Positions 43,422 through 52,227 of a DNA stretch of 64,000 bases are shown here, piece by piece. The position numbers were made by a program, and so were the translations under genes. Source of the stretch: Kuafuiihalomonas sp050331295 (GTDB lineage: Bacteria; Myxococcota; Kuafuiibacteriia; Kuafuiibacteriales; Kuafuiibacteriaceae); NCBI GenBank assembly GCA_050331295.1, contig JBHJGZ010000002.1:310001-374000 (forward strand), read 5' to 3'. The notes under the pieces were generated by a model. That model ran no database searches. It had not been told where the DNA came from and saw only the letters and a list, made by a program, of their open reading frames with translations. Positions within the stretch are counted from its first letter, which is position 1. Every line of letters begins with the position of its first letter.

Positions 43422-43721
43422 TCAGGTTCGATTAATCGGGCGATGGCGACCGACATAGAGGGGATCCTGTTTTCGCACCCAGCGAATGAACTTGGCGATG
43501 TCCTCGTGGGCTTGAAGGCGCTCGACGGTGAAGAAGTCCGTGGCCAGCTCGCGCTCGCTGAATCGGGAGTGAATCTTCGTGTGGCAGACCCGGTGCATCC
43601 GTACCGCCTCGCTTCCCCCCTCGGAGCGGGGGACCAGATGATGTCGGTCCACACTCGGACCGTCGAACATCGGCCGACCACACAACGGGCATGGACCGAG
43701 TTCCGTTTCGGCCTCTGGCAT
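43422..43721 (-). CDS. HNH endonuclease-like protein
   Basis: A 99-residue protein with an HNH fold: CPLCGRPM near the N-terminus, DRHHLVPRSEGGS (the His-His core), then VRMHRVCHTKIHSRFSE as the third part. The paired cysteines (CxxC) and the later Cys/His suggest a structural zinc. The start is ATG at 43721, because AGGAG is almost directly upstream; the frame running on to 43814 overlaps the HtrA gene. Single-domain HNH proteins like this are common and may nick DNA or simply bind it. Confidence 0.82.
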   Translation of the reverse strand: MPEAETELGPCPLCGRPMFDGPSVDRHHLVPRSEGGSEAVRMHRVCHTKIHSRFSERELATDFFTVERLQAHEDIAKFIRWVRKQDPLYVGRHRPINRT

Positions 43722-43746
43722 CTCCTCTCCATACCCACCGACTGGG

Positions 43747-45153
43747 CTACTCCAACTGAAATGGAATGAATGCAAACCGTCCCTGCCGCTCGATCTGAAG
43801 GACCACTGGGTCACCTCGCTTCAGGAGGGCGAGCCAGTTCCCCAGTTGATCGAAGCTTTCTACTTCGACGTCGTTGACGCGATGGATGACGTCGCCGGGG
43901 CGGAGGAGGTGACTACCGGAGGCGGCAGCCACCAGCACACCCGAACGCACCCTCAGCTGGGGGATGATCTGCTTGACCAGATCGTCCACCGTCAACGCCA
44001 AGACCCCGAGCTGCGGGAGGAGGGCCGCTTCGGGGTCGAGTTGAAGGTTGAGGCGCTCCATCGTGTTCGGTCGTTCCACCACCGGGACCTGAAGATAGAG
44101 GTCCCGCTCGCCCCGTCGCACCTGCACCGCGACGCGACCGCCGATGGGGCTGTGATACACGTTCACTTCGAACTGCCGTGCGTTTTCCATCGGCTTTCCA
44201 TCCAGGGATAGAATGATGTCCCCCACCTGGAGCCCTCCCGCGTCGGCGGGTCCGCCGGGAAGGACGTCGGACACGATGACGCCCCACTCGCGGTCCAGCC
44301 CGAGCCCCTGGCTGAGCAGGGGGTCCACGGTCTGGGTGAGGGCGGCGATGGTTCCCCGCCGCACTCGCCCGTACTCTTGAAGGTGCTCATAGATGGTGCG
44401 CACGATGTTGCTCGGAACCGCAAATCCCAGTCCTTCGCTCCCTCCGCTCTGGGAAAGGATGAACGTGTTGATGCCCACCAGCTCTCCGTCCGAATTGACG
44501 AGTGGACCACCACTGTTTCCGGGATTGATGGGGGCGTCGGTCTGTACGTAAACGACCCGGTCTTCGGGTCGAATCTGTCGCGCCACCGCGCTGACCACAC
44601 CCATACTGACCGAACCTTCCAGGCCGAGCGGACTTCCGAACGCCAGAACCACTTGGCCGCGTCGGAGGTCGTCGGAGTCGCTGAATGAGAGATGGCTCGG
44701 AACCTCCACATCGACGTCGATCAGCGCGATGTCGGTCTCGAAATCGATCCCGACCACCCTGGCGTCGACCGAGTCGCCCATCGGCTTCAGAATCGAATCG
44801 AAGTCATCGTTCATGTCGGATGTTCGAGGAAGTCGGACCCGGATGGTCTGCGCCCCTTGGACCACGTGGGCGTTCGTAATGATGTGTCCTTCCTGTGAAA
44901 CGATGACGCCGGAACCCGATGCTCGTCGACGGGTGAGGAGTTGTCCGTTGTTGGGGTCGGGCGCAAAGCCTTGGGCTTCGATGTGAACGACGCTGCGACC
45001 CACCTCGTCGGACAATGCTTGAAACGCGCGGCTGAGGTTTGTCAGGCCCGACGCCGGGGCAGGAGAGGTCGGACGCGCCGTGGCGCTTGCACAGCCGGCG
45101 AGGACGAAAGCGACGCTCATCGCGCCGAGAGTGGGACGCATGGCCCATGCCAT
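43747..45153 (-). CDS. HtrA/DegP-like serine protease, lipoprotein, two PDZ domains
   Basis: The 468-residue protease of the S1C family has the catalytic triad His96 (TNAHVV), Asp141 (FETDIALIDVD) and Ser214 (NPGNSGGPL). A first PDZ domain (about 275-365; DVLPGGPADAGGLQVGDIILSLDG) and a weaker second one (about 390-468; LRPGDVIHRVNDVEVESFDQL) follow. The N-terminus carries a lipobox (VLAGC, Cys21), so the protein is lipid-anchored rather than soluble like DegP. ATG at 45153 gives this signal; the frame running on to 45840 is antisense-like sequence overlapping the ABC-F gene. It probably degrades misfolded envelope proteins. Confidence 0.93.
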   Translation of the reverse strand: MAWAMRPTLGAMSVAFVLAGCASATARPTSPAPASGLTNLSRAFQALSDEVGRSVVHIEAQGFAPDPNNGQLLTRRRASGSGVIVSQEGHIITNAHVVQGAQTIRVRLPRTSDMNDDFDSILKPMGDSVDARVVGIDFETDIALIDVDVEVPSHLSFSDSDDLRRGQVVLAFGSPLGLEGSVSMGVVSAVARQIRPEDRVVYVQTDAPINPGNSGGPLVNSDGELVGINTFILSQSGGSEGLGFAVPSNIVRTIYEHLQEYGRVRRGTIAALTQTVDPLLSQGLGLDREWGVIVSDVLPGGPADAGGLQVGDIILSLDGKPMENARQFEVNVYHSPIGGRVAVQVRRGERDLYLQVPVVERPNTMERLNLQLDPEAALLPQLGVLALTVDDLVKQIIPQLRVRSGVLVAAASGSHLLRPGDVIHRVNDVEVESFDQLGNWLALLKRGDPVVLQIERQGRFAFIPFQLE

Positions 45154-45214
45154 GGTGCGGGACTCGGAGGAGGTCAACTGCGCGGCGTCGCTCCGCTGGA
45201 ACGATCGTGCGGGC

Positions 45215-47173
45215 TCAGGGACAGTTCGCCCCGGATTGCGCCTGTTCGAGTTGCGACTGAAGTTCGGTCCAGCCTTCGACCGACGCGTCGAGGTCTGCCA
45301 AGACCCGCTGGTATGCGTGCGCCAGACGCCGGGATTCTTCCGGATCCTGGTGGACCTCCGGATCGGCCAGACGCCGTTCGAGGTCCGCCTTTTCGGTCTC
45401 CAAGCGGTCGACTTCCGACTCCTTCTCGTCGACCGCGCGCTGGAGTCTGCGAAGCTGTGCTTGTTGGGCTTTCGCCTCCTGCCGGGCCTGAATGCGTCGG
45501 GACTTGGACTCCGGCATTCTGCGGTCCCGCGACGCGGCGGGTTCGAAGAGCTCCTCTCGACTTTCACGAAGATGATACAGGTAGTCTTCGAAGCTTCCGG
45601 GGAACGGCGAAACCTGCCCGGATCGGACGTCCCAGACGTCCGTGGCCAAGCGCTGGACGAAATCGAGATTGTGACTGATGAAGACGAGGGTCCCATCGAA
45701 GCCCTCGAGGGCCTTTGTGAGCTGGTCCGCGCTGGTGGTGTCCAGATGGTTGGTGGGTTCGTCGAGCAGGAGAAGGTTTCCGGGGCGGACCAAGATCCTG
45801 GCCAAGGCCACCCGAGCTCGTTCCCCGCCCGACAAAACATCCACGCCTTTGTCCACGTCTTCGCCTTGGAAAAGAAACGCGCCGCACAGACTCCTCACCT
45901 CGGTCTGCGATAGCTCGGGGTGGGCTTCCCACACGCTCTCGAGGATCGTCGACCCGGAGCGTAAGGTGTCGGCGTGGTGCTGAGCGAAGTATCGACGTTC
46001 GACACCGGTGCCCAGTTCGAGATCACCCGACCAGGGTTCGAGTTCTCCGGCCAGCAGCTTCAGGATCGTCGTCTTCCCCGAACCGTTCACGCCGACCAGC
46101 GCGACCCGCTGGCCTCGGGTGATCTCGAGACTCAGGTCTTGAAAGAGTGGTGTCGGGCCGTAGCCGAAGCGGAGCCCTCGTACCTCGAGGACGCGCTGTC
46201 CGCAGCGGGGGGCGGGCGGAAACCGAATCGACAGGACGGGTCTCGGACGGGGGGGAGCGACCAGCTCCGATTCGAGCTTCTCGATCATCTTTTCTTTGGA
46301 CTGCGCTTGGCGCGCTTTGCTCGCCTTCGCGCGAAAGCGCTCGATGAAGGCCTCGGTTTCCTTCCTTTTGCGTTCCCATCGCTCCCATCGAGCCCTCATC
46401 TGCTCGAGCTCGAGTTCTCTCTGTTCGAGATAAGCGTCGAAGTTCCCACGGAAGGTCTTCAGGCCCTCGACTTCTAGACTCGCGATCCGTTTCACATGTC
46501 GGTTGAGAAAGGCCCGGTCGTGGCAGGTCAGAATGAGCGCCAGCTTGGTACCATCCAAGAAGGAGCTGAGCCATTCAATGGACGGAACGTCCAAGTGGTT
46601 GGTCGGTTCGTCCAAGATCAGGACATCGTTGCGCTCGAAGAGAAGACGGGCCAAGGCCGCCCGCATCCGCCAACCGCCGCTGAAGTCGCTGACCGGTCGC
46701 TCGAGGTCCGACAAATCGAAGCCGAGGCCCATCAGGATCCGGTCGGCTTCGTGGGGTCCGTAGGCGCTCTCCAGGTCGGCGGCTCGTTCGGTCAGTTCCG
46801 CCATCCGCTCGGCCAACGTCATCTGCAGTTCGGCATCTTCGGTGGATTCGAGGCGCTGTTCGAGGTCGAGCAGGTCACGTGCGAGACTGTCCCGACCGGG
46901 AGCTCCGGCCAAGACGTAGGCACGCAACGGAACTTCCGTCGCTTCTCCATGCTCTTGGGCGAGGTATCCCACCCGGGTGTGGGGGCTCTGTCGCACCGTG
47001 CCGGCGTCAGGAGCGTGGAGACCAGCCAAGACCTTGAGAAGCGTGCTCTTGCCGGCCCCATTCGGCCCGACGACGCCGAGACGCTCCTCGCGCTGTACCG
47101 CCAAGCTGGCCTCATCCAAAAGAACCTTGGCCCCGAAGCGGACGCTCAATCCTTCGGCGGAGAGGACGGACAT
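45215..47173 (-). CDS. ABC-F family ATPase (Uup/YheS-like)
   Basis: The 652-residue protein has two ABC ATPase domains without membrane segments: Walker A GPNGAGKST and GVNGSGKTT, signatures FSGGWRMR and LSGGERAR, and LDEPTNHLD twice. A charged interdomain linker with KASKARQAQSKEKMIEKLE corresponds to the P-site tRNA interaction motif of ABC-F proteins. The C-terminal 100 residues form a coiled coil like that of Uup. ABC-F proteins act on the ribosome or on replication/recombination intermediates. ATG at 47173 overlaps the Nudix stop (TGATG). Confidence 0.93.
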   Translation of the reverse strand: MSVLSAEGLSVRFGAKVLLDEASLAVQREERLGVVGPNGAGKSTLLKVLAGLHAPDAGTVRQSPHTRVGYLAQEHGEATEVPLRAYVLAGAPGRDSLARDLLDLEQRLESTEDAELQMTLAERMAELTERAADLESAYGPHEADRILMGLGFDLSDLERPVSDFSGGWRMRAALARLLFERNDVLILDEPTNHLDVPSIEWLSSFLDGTKLALILTCHDRAFLNRHVKRIASLEVEGLKTFRGNFDAYLEQRELELEQMRARWERWERKRKETEAFIERFRAKASKARQAQSKEKMIEKLESELVAPPRPRPVLSIRFPPAPRCGQRVLEVRGLRFGYGPTPLFQDLSLEITRGQRVALVGVNGSGKTTILKLLAGELEPWSGDLELGTGVERRYFAQHHADTLRSGSTILESVWEAHPELSQTEVRSLCGAFLFQGEDVDKGVDVLSGGERARVALARILVRPGNLLLLDEPTNHLDTTSADQLTKALEGFDGTLVFISHNLDFVQRLATDVWDVRSGQVSPFPGSFEDYLYHLRESREELFEPAASRDRRMPESKSRRIQARQEAKAQQAQLRRLQRAVDEKESEVDRLETEKADLERRLADPEVHQDPEESRRLAHAYQRVLADLDASVEGWTELQSQLEQAQSGANCP

Positions 47174-47763
47174 CAGCGAATCAAATCCAAGAGTTGATCG
47201 AGCATCCGGAGCGTCATGCCCCAAATCCGACGGCCCTCATAATCGAAGCAGGGCAGGTGGTAGGTTTGACCGCCGTACTGCCACGTCATGGTTTGGCGTT
47301 CTGCCCCGTCTCGAAAGAACGACAACGGTATCCACACCGTCTCCTGCACTTCTCGAGTGTCGGGCCGGGTCTGGGTATGGCGCGGCACCTCGAAGACGAA
47401 AGGGTGCACCAGGAGCGGACTGCGCCGGCCGCGGTGGGGCGCCTGGATCGGGGATAGGGGGCCTATCAGATCCGGCGTGCTCAGCTGAACCGAGACCTCT
47501 TCGTCCGTCTCACGAACCGCCGCCTGAAGTGGGTCCGAGTCCCATGGCTCGACCCGGCCTCCCGGAAACGCCATGTGCCCCGACCACGGGTCCCGCGGGT
47601 GCTCGGCTCTCCGGATGAACAGCACCTCCAAGTCGTTCTTGGGCCGACAGCAGAGGGCCACCGCCGCGTGGCGCAGGTCGTCCTGCGATGGTGGGGATTC
47701 GGGGTCGAAAGCCGATACCCGCGACTTGACGAGCTTGAGGTCGATGGCAGGCCTTTTGGTCAT
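47173..47763 (-). CDS. Nudix hydrolase, CoA pyrophosphatase-like
   Basis: The 196-residue Nudix protein has the upstream block FIRRAEHPRDPWSGHMAFPGGRVEP and the box ending AAVRETDEEVSV. The spacing from GG to RE (one residue longer than the standard Nudix box) and the RDPWSGHMAFPGG lead-in are those of the NUDT7/NudL CoA-hydrolase group. It would cleave CoA or its esters to phosphopantetheine and 3',5'-ADP. The start ATG overlaps the stop of the upstream lipoprotein gene (ATGA), and its stop overlaps the ABC-F start. Confidence 0.87.
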   Translation of the reverse strand: MTKRPAIDLKLVKSRVSAFDPESPPSQDDLRHAAVALCCRPKNDLEVLFIRRAEHPRDPWSGHMAFPGGRVEPWDSDPLQAAVRETDEEVSVQLSTPDLIGPLSPIQAPHRGRRSPLLVHPFVFEVPRHTQTRPDTREVQETVWIPLSFFRDGAERQTMTWQYGGQTYHLPCFDYEGRRIWGMTLRMLDQLLDLIR

Positions 47764-48755
47764 GGCTGAACCGAAGCCCTCGACCGGGTGGAGCTCTCGG
47801 CGGCCGGTGGAGCCGATTCGAACACGATGAGCTCGGTGGGGCCCTGCAGGCCACCATAATCGTTGTCGGTGAGCAGCAGGAGGCGATGAGCGTCGAGGCG
47901 GGCGAGGCCTTCGAAGTTGGGGGGCGTCTCGTCGAAGCCAGGACGAAGATCAGCGATCGGTTCGGGGACCAGCTCCGAATCGCTCTCGTCGTTCATGGAG
48001 AATCGGAGAAGCCGGAGGATCCCGAAGTGGCGTTCGATGGCCGTCACCGTCCATCCTCGCTCGGTCTCGTCGCAGGTGATGCCGGACAGTTTGCCTTTGT
48101 CGGTGGTGAGCTTTACCCAGAGCGGCCGCCAAGACGCATCGCCTACGCGGTAGACCCCCAGCGGCGCACGTCTGTGCTGGTTCACCGTCTGCACAATTTC
48201 GCTGACGGCGACGTACCGCGCCGAAGTGCCCCGACCCACGGCACATACGCCTTCCAGGCCGCGATTGCTCCCGGGCTGGAGTCCCCAGAGCGGGTAGTCG
48301 AAGGGGATCTGCCTGCGGACGTGATAGGCGTCGCCGCTTCTTTCGGCTTCCAGGAGCACATCGCTGTGCCGAGCCGTTCGTGCTTCGGTGGCGAACACCA
48401 GGCGGGACGCTCCCGACTCGGAGTCCATCCAAGCGATGCCTTCGAGGTCGACCTGACGCGGAACACCTTGGACCGGTACCGGCGTCCCCGTCACGAAGGT
48501 GCTACCCGTCCACTGGATCGGAACCACGTGGTGAAGGCGCTCGGAGACCGCCAGAAACTCCTGAGGCTCGGTGCCTGGGATGGCGGTGAGCCCCGACATG
48601 CCGCGAAGCGCGGTACCCGGCAGTGGGATCCGCGGAATCAGGGGCATGGATGGGCCATCGGGTTCCCGGGCCGACGGGCACCCCAGCGCCAGACTGCCGG
48701 CCCCCAGGAGACACGCGAGCCGCGTCCAATGCCTCAGGAACACCCTGAGCAGCAT
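47760..48755 (-). CDS. phytase-like/esterase-like beta-propeller lipoprotein
   Basis: A 331-residue lipoprotein with lipobox LALGC near residue 26. The mature part has repeated strands and the sequence flavour of the 'esterase-like activity of phytase' beta-propeller family: GMSGLTAIPG, VDLEGIAWMDSESG, SNRGLEGVCAVG, KLSGITCDE, NFEGLARLDAHRLLLLTDND. Function of the family is largely unproven. The ATG at 48755 gives the lipoprotein signal; the frame extends to 48857, but this overlaps rlmN on the other strand. It is the first gene of a three-gene overlapping operon with the Nudix and ABC-F genes. Confidence 0.75.
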   Translation of the reverse strand: MLLRVFLRHWTRLACLLGAGSLALGCPSAREPDGPSMPLIPRIPLPGTALRGMSGLTAIPGTEPQEFLAVSERLHHVVPIQWTGSTFVTGTPVPVQGVPRQVDLEGIAWMDSESGASRLVFATEARTARHSDVLLEAERSGDAYHVRRQIPFDYPLWGLQPGSNRGLEGVCAVGRGTSARYVAVSEIVQTVNQHRRAPLGVYRVGDASWRPLWVKLTTDKGKLSGITCDETERGWTVTAIERHFGILRLLRFSMNDESDSELVPEPIADLRPGFDETPPNFEGLARLDAHRLLLLTDNDYGGLQGPTELIVFESAPPAAESSTRSRASVQP

Positions 48756-48801
48756 GCGAGGAAAGATGACAGAAACCGGGCGCCCTGAGTAGCAAACAAC
48801 G

Positions 48802-49872
48802 GTGCCGCATCTCCTGGGCTTGACGAGCGAAGAGCTGTCGGACGCGGCTCGCGGCATGCCCGGTCGAGGCGTGTCTCACGCCCTGTTTCGAAAAGCGATG
48901 ACCGAGGGGCGATTCGCTCCGGAACGCGAAGGCCTGTCGGCAGCCTCCGTCCGCTTCTGGCGGGACCGTTTCGTTCTCCGGCTTCCGTCCGTCACTCGGG
49001 TCATGGGCGAGCCGAGTGCTGATGGGCGGACTACGGAGAAGGCGGTCCTCCGATTGGAAGACGGGCTCGAAGTCGAATGCGTTCGAATCCCAATGGGTTC
49101 GGATCGCACCACGGTGTGCGTTTCCAGCCAGGTCGGATGCGGTCTGGCCTGCGCCTTCTGCGAGACGGGCAAAATGGGCTGGGTCCGAAACCTCCGGCCC
49201 GATGAAATCATCGGGCAGCTCGTTGCAGTGCATTGCGAGCTCGGCTGGCCCGTGGACAGGGTCGTCTTCATGGGGATGGGCGAGCCTTTGGACAATGCCG
49301 AAGCGGTGGTTCAGGCCCTGCGGGTGCTGCGAGACCCCCGCGGTTTTGCGCTGGGGCAGGCGCGTCTCACGATCTGTACAGCAGGCCATGTCGAGGGCCT
49401 CGCACGGTTGGCGGCGCTAGCTTGGCCTCGCTTGAACCTGTCGGTCAGCCTGAACGCGGCGACGGACGAGAAGCGGAACAAGCTCATGCCCATCAATCGG
49501 CGCGTTCCCCTCGCCACCCTTCAAGCGGCCCTGATCAGATACCGACCTACCAGGCGGTTCATCTTCGCGGTGAATTATTGCTTGATGCCCGGCTTCAACG
49601 ATTCGGCTTCGGACGCCGAACACGTCGCCGCGTTCTGCGGTCCGCTCGGCCGTCTGCTCGTGAACGTGATCCCATACAATCCGGGTTCGAAGCCGCTCAC
49701 CCGCGCACCGACCGAAGACGAGACCGCGCGATTCATCACCTGGCTCAAGGAATCGGGCTTGCCGGTGCGACGACGCCGTACCAAGGGAAGCACCGTCATG
49801 GCTGCTTGCGGACAGCTCGGCAATCCCGACCTTCGTCGTCATCGCCGTCTTCTGGTTCATTCCGAGTCATGA
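48802..49872 (+). CDS. rlmN: RlmN-family radical SAM rRNA/tRNA adenine-C2 methyltransferase
   Basis: The 356-residue radical SAM enzyme has the iron-sulfur cluster motif Cys113-x3-Cys117-x2-Cys120 (CGLACAFC) and the C-terminal catalytic cysteine Cys336 (VMAACGQLG), with MGMGEPLDN and SLNAATDEKRNKLMPINR in between. It methylates C2 of adenosine in 23S rRNA (and often tRNA). The closely related Cfr gives drug resistance, but Cfr features cannot be claimed here. GTG at 48802 is the start, 46 bases from the divergent lipoprotein gene. The stop overlaps the dCTP deaminase ATG (ATGA). Confidence 0.92.
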   Translation: MPHLLGLTSEELSDAARGMPGRGVSHALFRKAMTEGRFAPEREGLSAASVRFWRDRFVLRLPSVTRVMGEPSADGRTTEKAVLRLEDGLEVECVRIPMGSDRTTVCVSSQVGCGLACAFCETGKMGWVRNLRPDEIIGQLVAVHCELGWPVDRVVFMGMGEPLDNAEAVVQALRVLRDPRGFALGQARLTICTAGHVEGLARLAALAWPRLNLSVSLNAATDEKRNKLMPINRRVPLATLQAALIRYRPTRRFIFAVNYCLMPGFNDSASDAEHVAAFCGPLGRLLVNVIPYNPGSKPLTRAPTEDETARFITWLKESGLPVRRRRTKGSTVMAACGQLGNPDLRRHRRLLVHSES

Positions 49873-50975
49873 AGGGCGTGTTTCCCCAGCAGCTGCTTCG
49901 TGAACTTTGCCGAAATGATGTCATCCGAGGCCTCGACTCGGACGGAATCCAACCGGCCTCGTTAGACCTCAGTGTGGCGGAGGAAGGCTACGCGGTTCCG
50001 GGATCCATGCTCCCGCTCAAAGGGGAATCGGTGCGCGATCTGGCTCGCGCGTACGCGCGCCGAACGCTCGATCTCGAGTCGCCCAATGTCTTGGTTCGGG
50101 GCGAAGTCTACGTCGTACGCCTCCGTGAGTCTTTGAACCTTCCTTCGGACCTCGCCGTGTACGCCAACAGCAAGAGCAGCACCGGCCGGATCGACCTTCA
50201 GACCCGGATGCTATGCGACGGCAATCCGAGGTATGACAAGGTGCCTTTCGGGTATCGAGGCGAGCTTTGGCTTGAACTCATCCCGAAGAGCTTCGACGTT
50301 CGGTTGAGAGCGGGAGATTCGCTCAATCAGGCCATCTTTTTCCACCGTCGTAGCTTCCTGGGCGGCGACGATCTGGAAGCGATTCACGCGACGTCGCCGC
50401 TCTTGTACGAGCCAGACCAAACCCCGCATCCGTTCGACCCCTCCATCGGACCATCCTCGGCCGACGCCAGTGGGATTCTCATGACCATCAACCTCGACCT
50501 CGACGTGGTTGGGTTCGTCGCCAAGAAGAGTTTTCAGCCGGTGGACCTCGCGGAGCGAGACCTGGACCCGGCCGAATATTTTGAGCCGATCCTGCGGCCC
50601 AAGCGGGGGGCTCTTTTTCTGTCCCGCGAGGCGTTTTACATCCTGAGCACCCATGAGTTCATCTCGATCCCCCCGTTGTTTGCGGTCGAGATGCTTCCGT
50701 ATGACACCAGCGCCGGGGAGTTTCGGGCGCACTACGCAGGTTTCTTCGACCCCGGTTTTGGGTACGGCGCGGCCGGCGAGGTGCGCGGCACGCCAGCGGT
50801 CTTGGAAGTCCGTCCGTATGAAGACGACCTGATCCTCCGACACCGCCAGCCGGTGTGCCGGATGGCTTTCGAGGATTTGGTCGAGGCGCCCCATCAGGTT
50901 TATGGTGCGGGCGTGGGGAGTCACTACGCAGCCCAACGGGGCCCAAAACTCGCGAAGTATTTTCGAGAGTCGTAA
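49869..50975 (+). CDS. dcd: 2'-deoxycytidine 5'-triphosphate deaminase, long (two-module) form
   Basis: This 368-residue protein is about twice the length of E. coli Dcd and resembles the long dCTP deaminase family: an N-terminal module with DGIQPASLDLSVAEEGYAVPGS and NSKSSTGRIDLQTR (nucleotide-binding loop), and a second half with a related beta-rich fold (GILMTINLDLDVVGFVAKKS; HAGFFDPGFGYG-like AHYAGFFDPGFGYG). dCTP deaminase makes dUTP for thymidylate synthesis. ATG at 49869 overlaps the rlmN stop. Each half carries one part of the usual active-site motifs, so the halves may together form one active unit. Confidence 0.85.
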   Translation: MKGVFPQQLLRELCRNDVIRGLDSDGIQPASLDLSVAEEGYAVPGSMLPLKGESVRDLARAYARRTLDLESPNVLVRGEVYVVRLRESLNLPSDLAVYANSKSSTGRIDLQTRMLCDGNPRYDKVPFGYRGELWLELIPKSFDVRLRAGDSLNQAIFFHRRSFLGGDDLEAIHATSPLLYEPDQTPHPFDPSIGPSSADASGILMTINLDLDVVGFVAKKSFQPVDLAERDLDPAEYFEPILRPKRGALFLSREAFYILSTHEFISIPPLFAVEMLPYDTSAGEFRAHYAGFFDPGFGYGAAGEVRGTPAVLEVRPYEDDLILRHRQPVCRMAFEDLVEAPHQVYGAGVGSHYAAQRGPKLAKYFRES

Positions 50976-51019
50976 AGGACCAACCATTGCTTACATTTGT
51001 CGAGGGTGAGATCAGACAC

Positions 51020-51907
51020 ATGGCCGACCGAGAGGAGCTGGAGCCCATCGTCTTGGACGACGATCTGTTCGAACGAAGGGTCCGGGTTCCTGCGCTTCCG
51101 GGCGTCGTCAACGAGGTTTATCAACGGATTCAGTCGGGTACAGCTGACCCGGCATCGGTGGCGGCGATCCTCGACCGCGATGCGGTGTTTTCGGCCCACG
51201 TGTTGAAGGTGGTCAATTCCGCGTACTTTGGTCTTCCGGTGGCGGTCACGACGGTGCGTTTTGCCATCGCCTACCTCGGCTTGTCGGAGGTGAGTCGGAT
51301 TGCTCTGGCGCTGTCCGTGATGAAGGTCCTCAACACGGAACAGCGATCGTTGATGGAGTCTTTTTGGGTTCGGTCGTACCACACGGCGCTGATCAGTCGG
51401 AAGCTGGCCAAGCGTCTCACTTTCTCCGCCGAAGATGCCGAGAACCTGTACCTGGCGGCGCTTCTTCACGACGTTGGAAAGCTGGTCTACGCCGCCGCGT
51501 TCCCCGACCACTTCAAGGCCGTGACGCAATACTGCCGAGACCATGGTTGCCGAGCCGTCGAGGCGCAAAAGGCGCTCGGCTTCCCCGAGGACGGGGAACT
51601 CGGCCTCATGGTCTCCAGATACTGGAACCTTCCCAAGGCGGTTCGCAGGGCATGCGCTGCCCATGAGCTCGAGGACCTCGAGCAGGTCAAATCGAGGGAC
51701 CAGGCCGACCCGCTTCAATTGGCGGTGTGCGTGGCGAGCTTGCTCTCGGTACTGTGTGTGTACCCGCTGACCGACGTCCAGCGGGTGAGGATCAGCCGCG
51801 AGATCCAGCGGGTCATGGAGATGGACCAGGACGACTTCTTGCTCCTCATGAGTGATGTCTACGATCTGCGAGATGAAGCCCGCCGAACGGTGATGGGACT
51901 GCTCTGA
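51020..51907 (+). CDS. HDOD-domain signalling protein
   Basis: The 295-residue protein is almost wholly an HDOD domain: LPALPGVVNEVYQRIQ-like start (RVPALPGVVNEV), ILDRDAVFSAHVLKVVNSAYFGLP, TVRFAIAYLGLSEV and YLAALLHDVGKLVY. HDOD proteins are regulatory HD-like proteins that often lack hydrolase activity; here the HD pair (HDVGK) is kept. There is no output domain. ATG at 51020 is chosen; no strong ribosome-binding site is seen. It lies 44 bases after the dCTP deaminase. Confidence 0.9.
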   Translation: MADREELEPIVLDDDLFERRVRVPALPGVVNEVYQRIQSGTADPASVAAILDRDAVFSAHVLKVVNSAYFGLPVAVTTVRFAIAYLGLSEVSRIALALSVMKVLNTEQRSLMESFWVRSYHTALISRKLAKRLTFSAEDAENLYLAALLHDVGKLVYAAAFPDHFKAVTQYCRDHGCRAVEAQKALGFPEDGELGLMVSRYWNLPKAVRRACAAHELEDLEQVKSRDQADPLQLAVCVASLLSVLCVYPLTDVQRVRISREIQRVMEMDQDDFLLLMSDVYDLRDEARRTVMGLL

Positions 51908-51964
51908 GGGTGGAACACCGGCGTACGCTGGACGGCTTCCGGCGTGGCCTGTTACTTGCTCCTC

Positions 51965-52222
51965 ATGTGTCGATTCGAGGTCGAGTTCGGTGGCACCGCC
52001 GAACAGATCGTGTCCAAGGCTCAGCAGCTCATCGAGAAGGCGGGCGGGAACTTCGAGGGCAATGCCGGGAACGGTCGCTATGTTGTGAAGCTACCGCTGG
52101 GGCAAGTCTCGGGCGAGTATGTAGTGTCTGGTTCATCCATCGGCTTCAACATCACCAAGAAGCCGATGATGGTTCCCTGCAGCGTGATCGAAACCTACCT
52201 CCGGGGAAAGATTTCCGGATAG
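51965..52222 (+). CDS. small conserved-looking protein of unknown function
   Basis: An 85-residue protein with no recognised domain. It reads as an alpha/beta unit: a first strand, a helix (EQIVSKAQQLIEKAGG), then strands (RYVVKLPLG; GEYVVSGSSIGFNITKKP) and a final helix. ATG at 51965 begins the folded part; GTG at 51944 is also in frame and adds a short hydrophobic run. It is 57 bases after the HDOD gene and ends five bases from the stop of the convergent regulator gene. Its sequence has the look of a real protein and it fills its gap, but I cannot assign a role. Confidence 0.65.
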   Translation: MCRFEVEFGGTAEQIVSKAQQLIEKAGGNFEGNAGNGRYVVKLPLGQVSGEYVVSGSSIGFNITKKPMMVPCSVIETYLRGKISG

Positions 52223-52227
52223 CGTCT

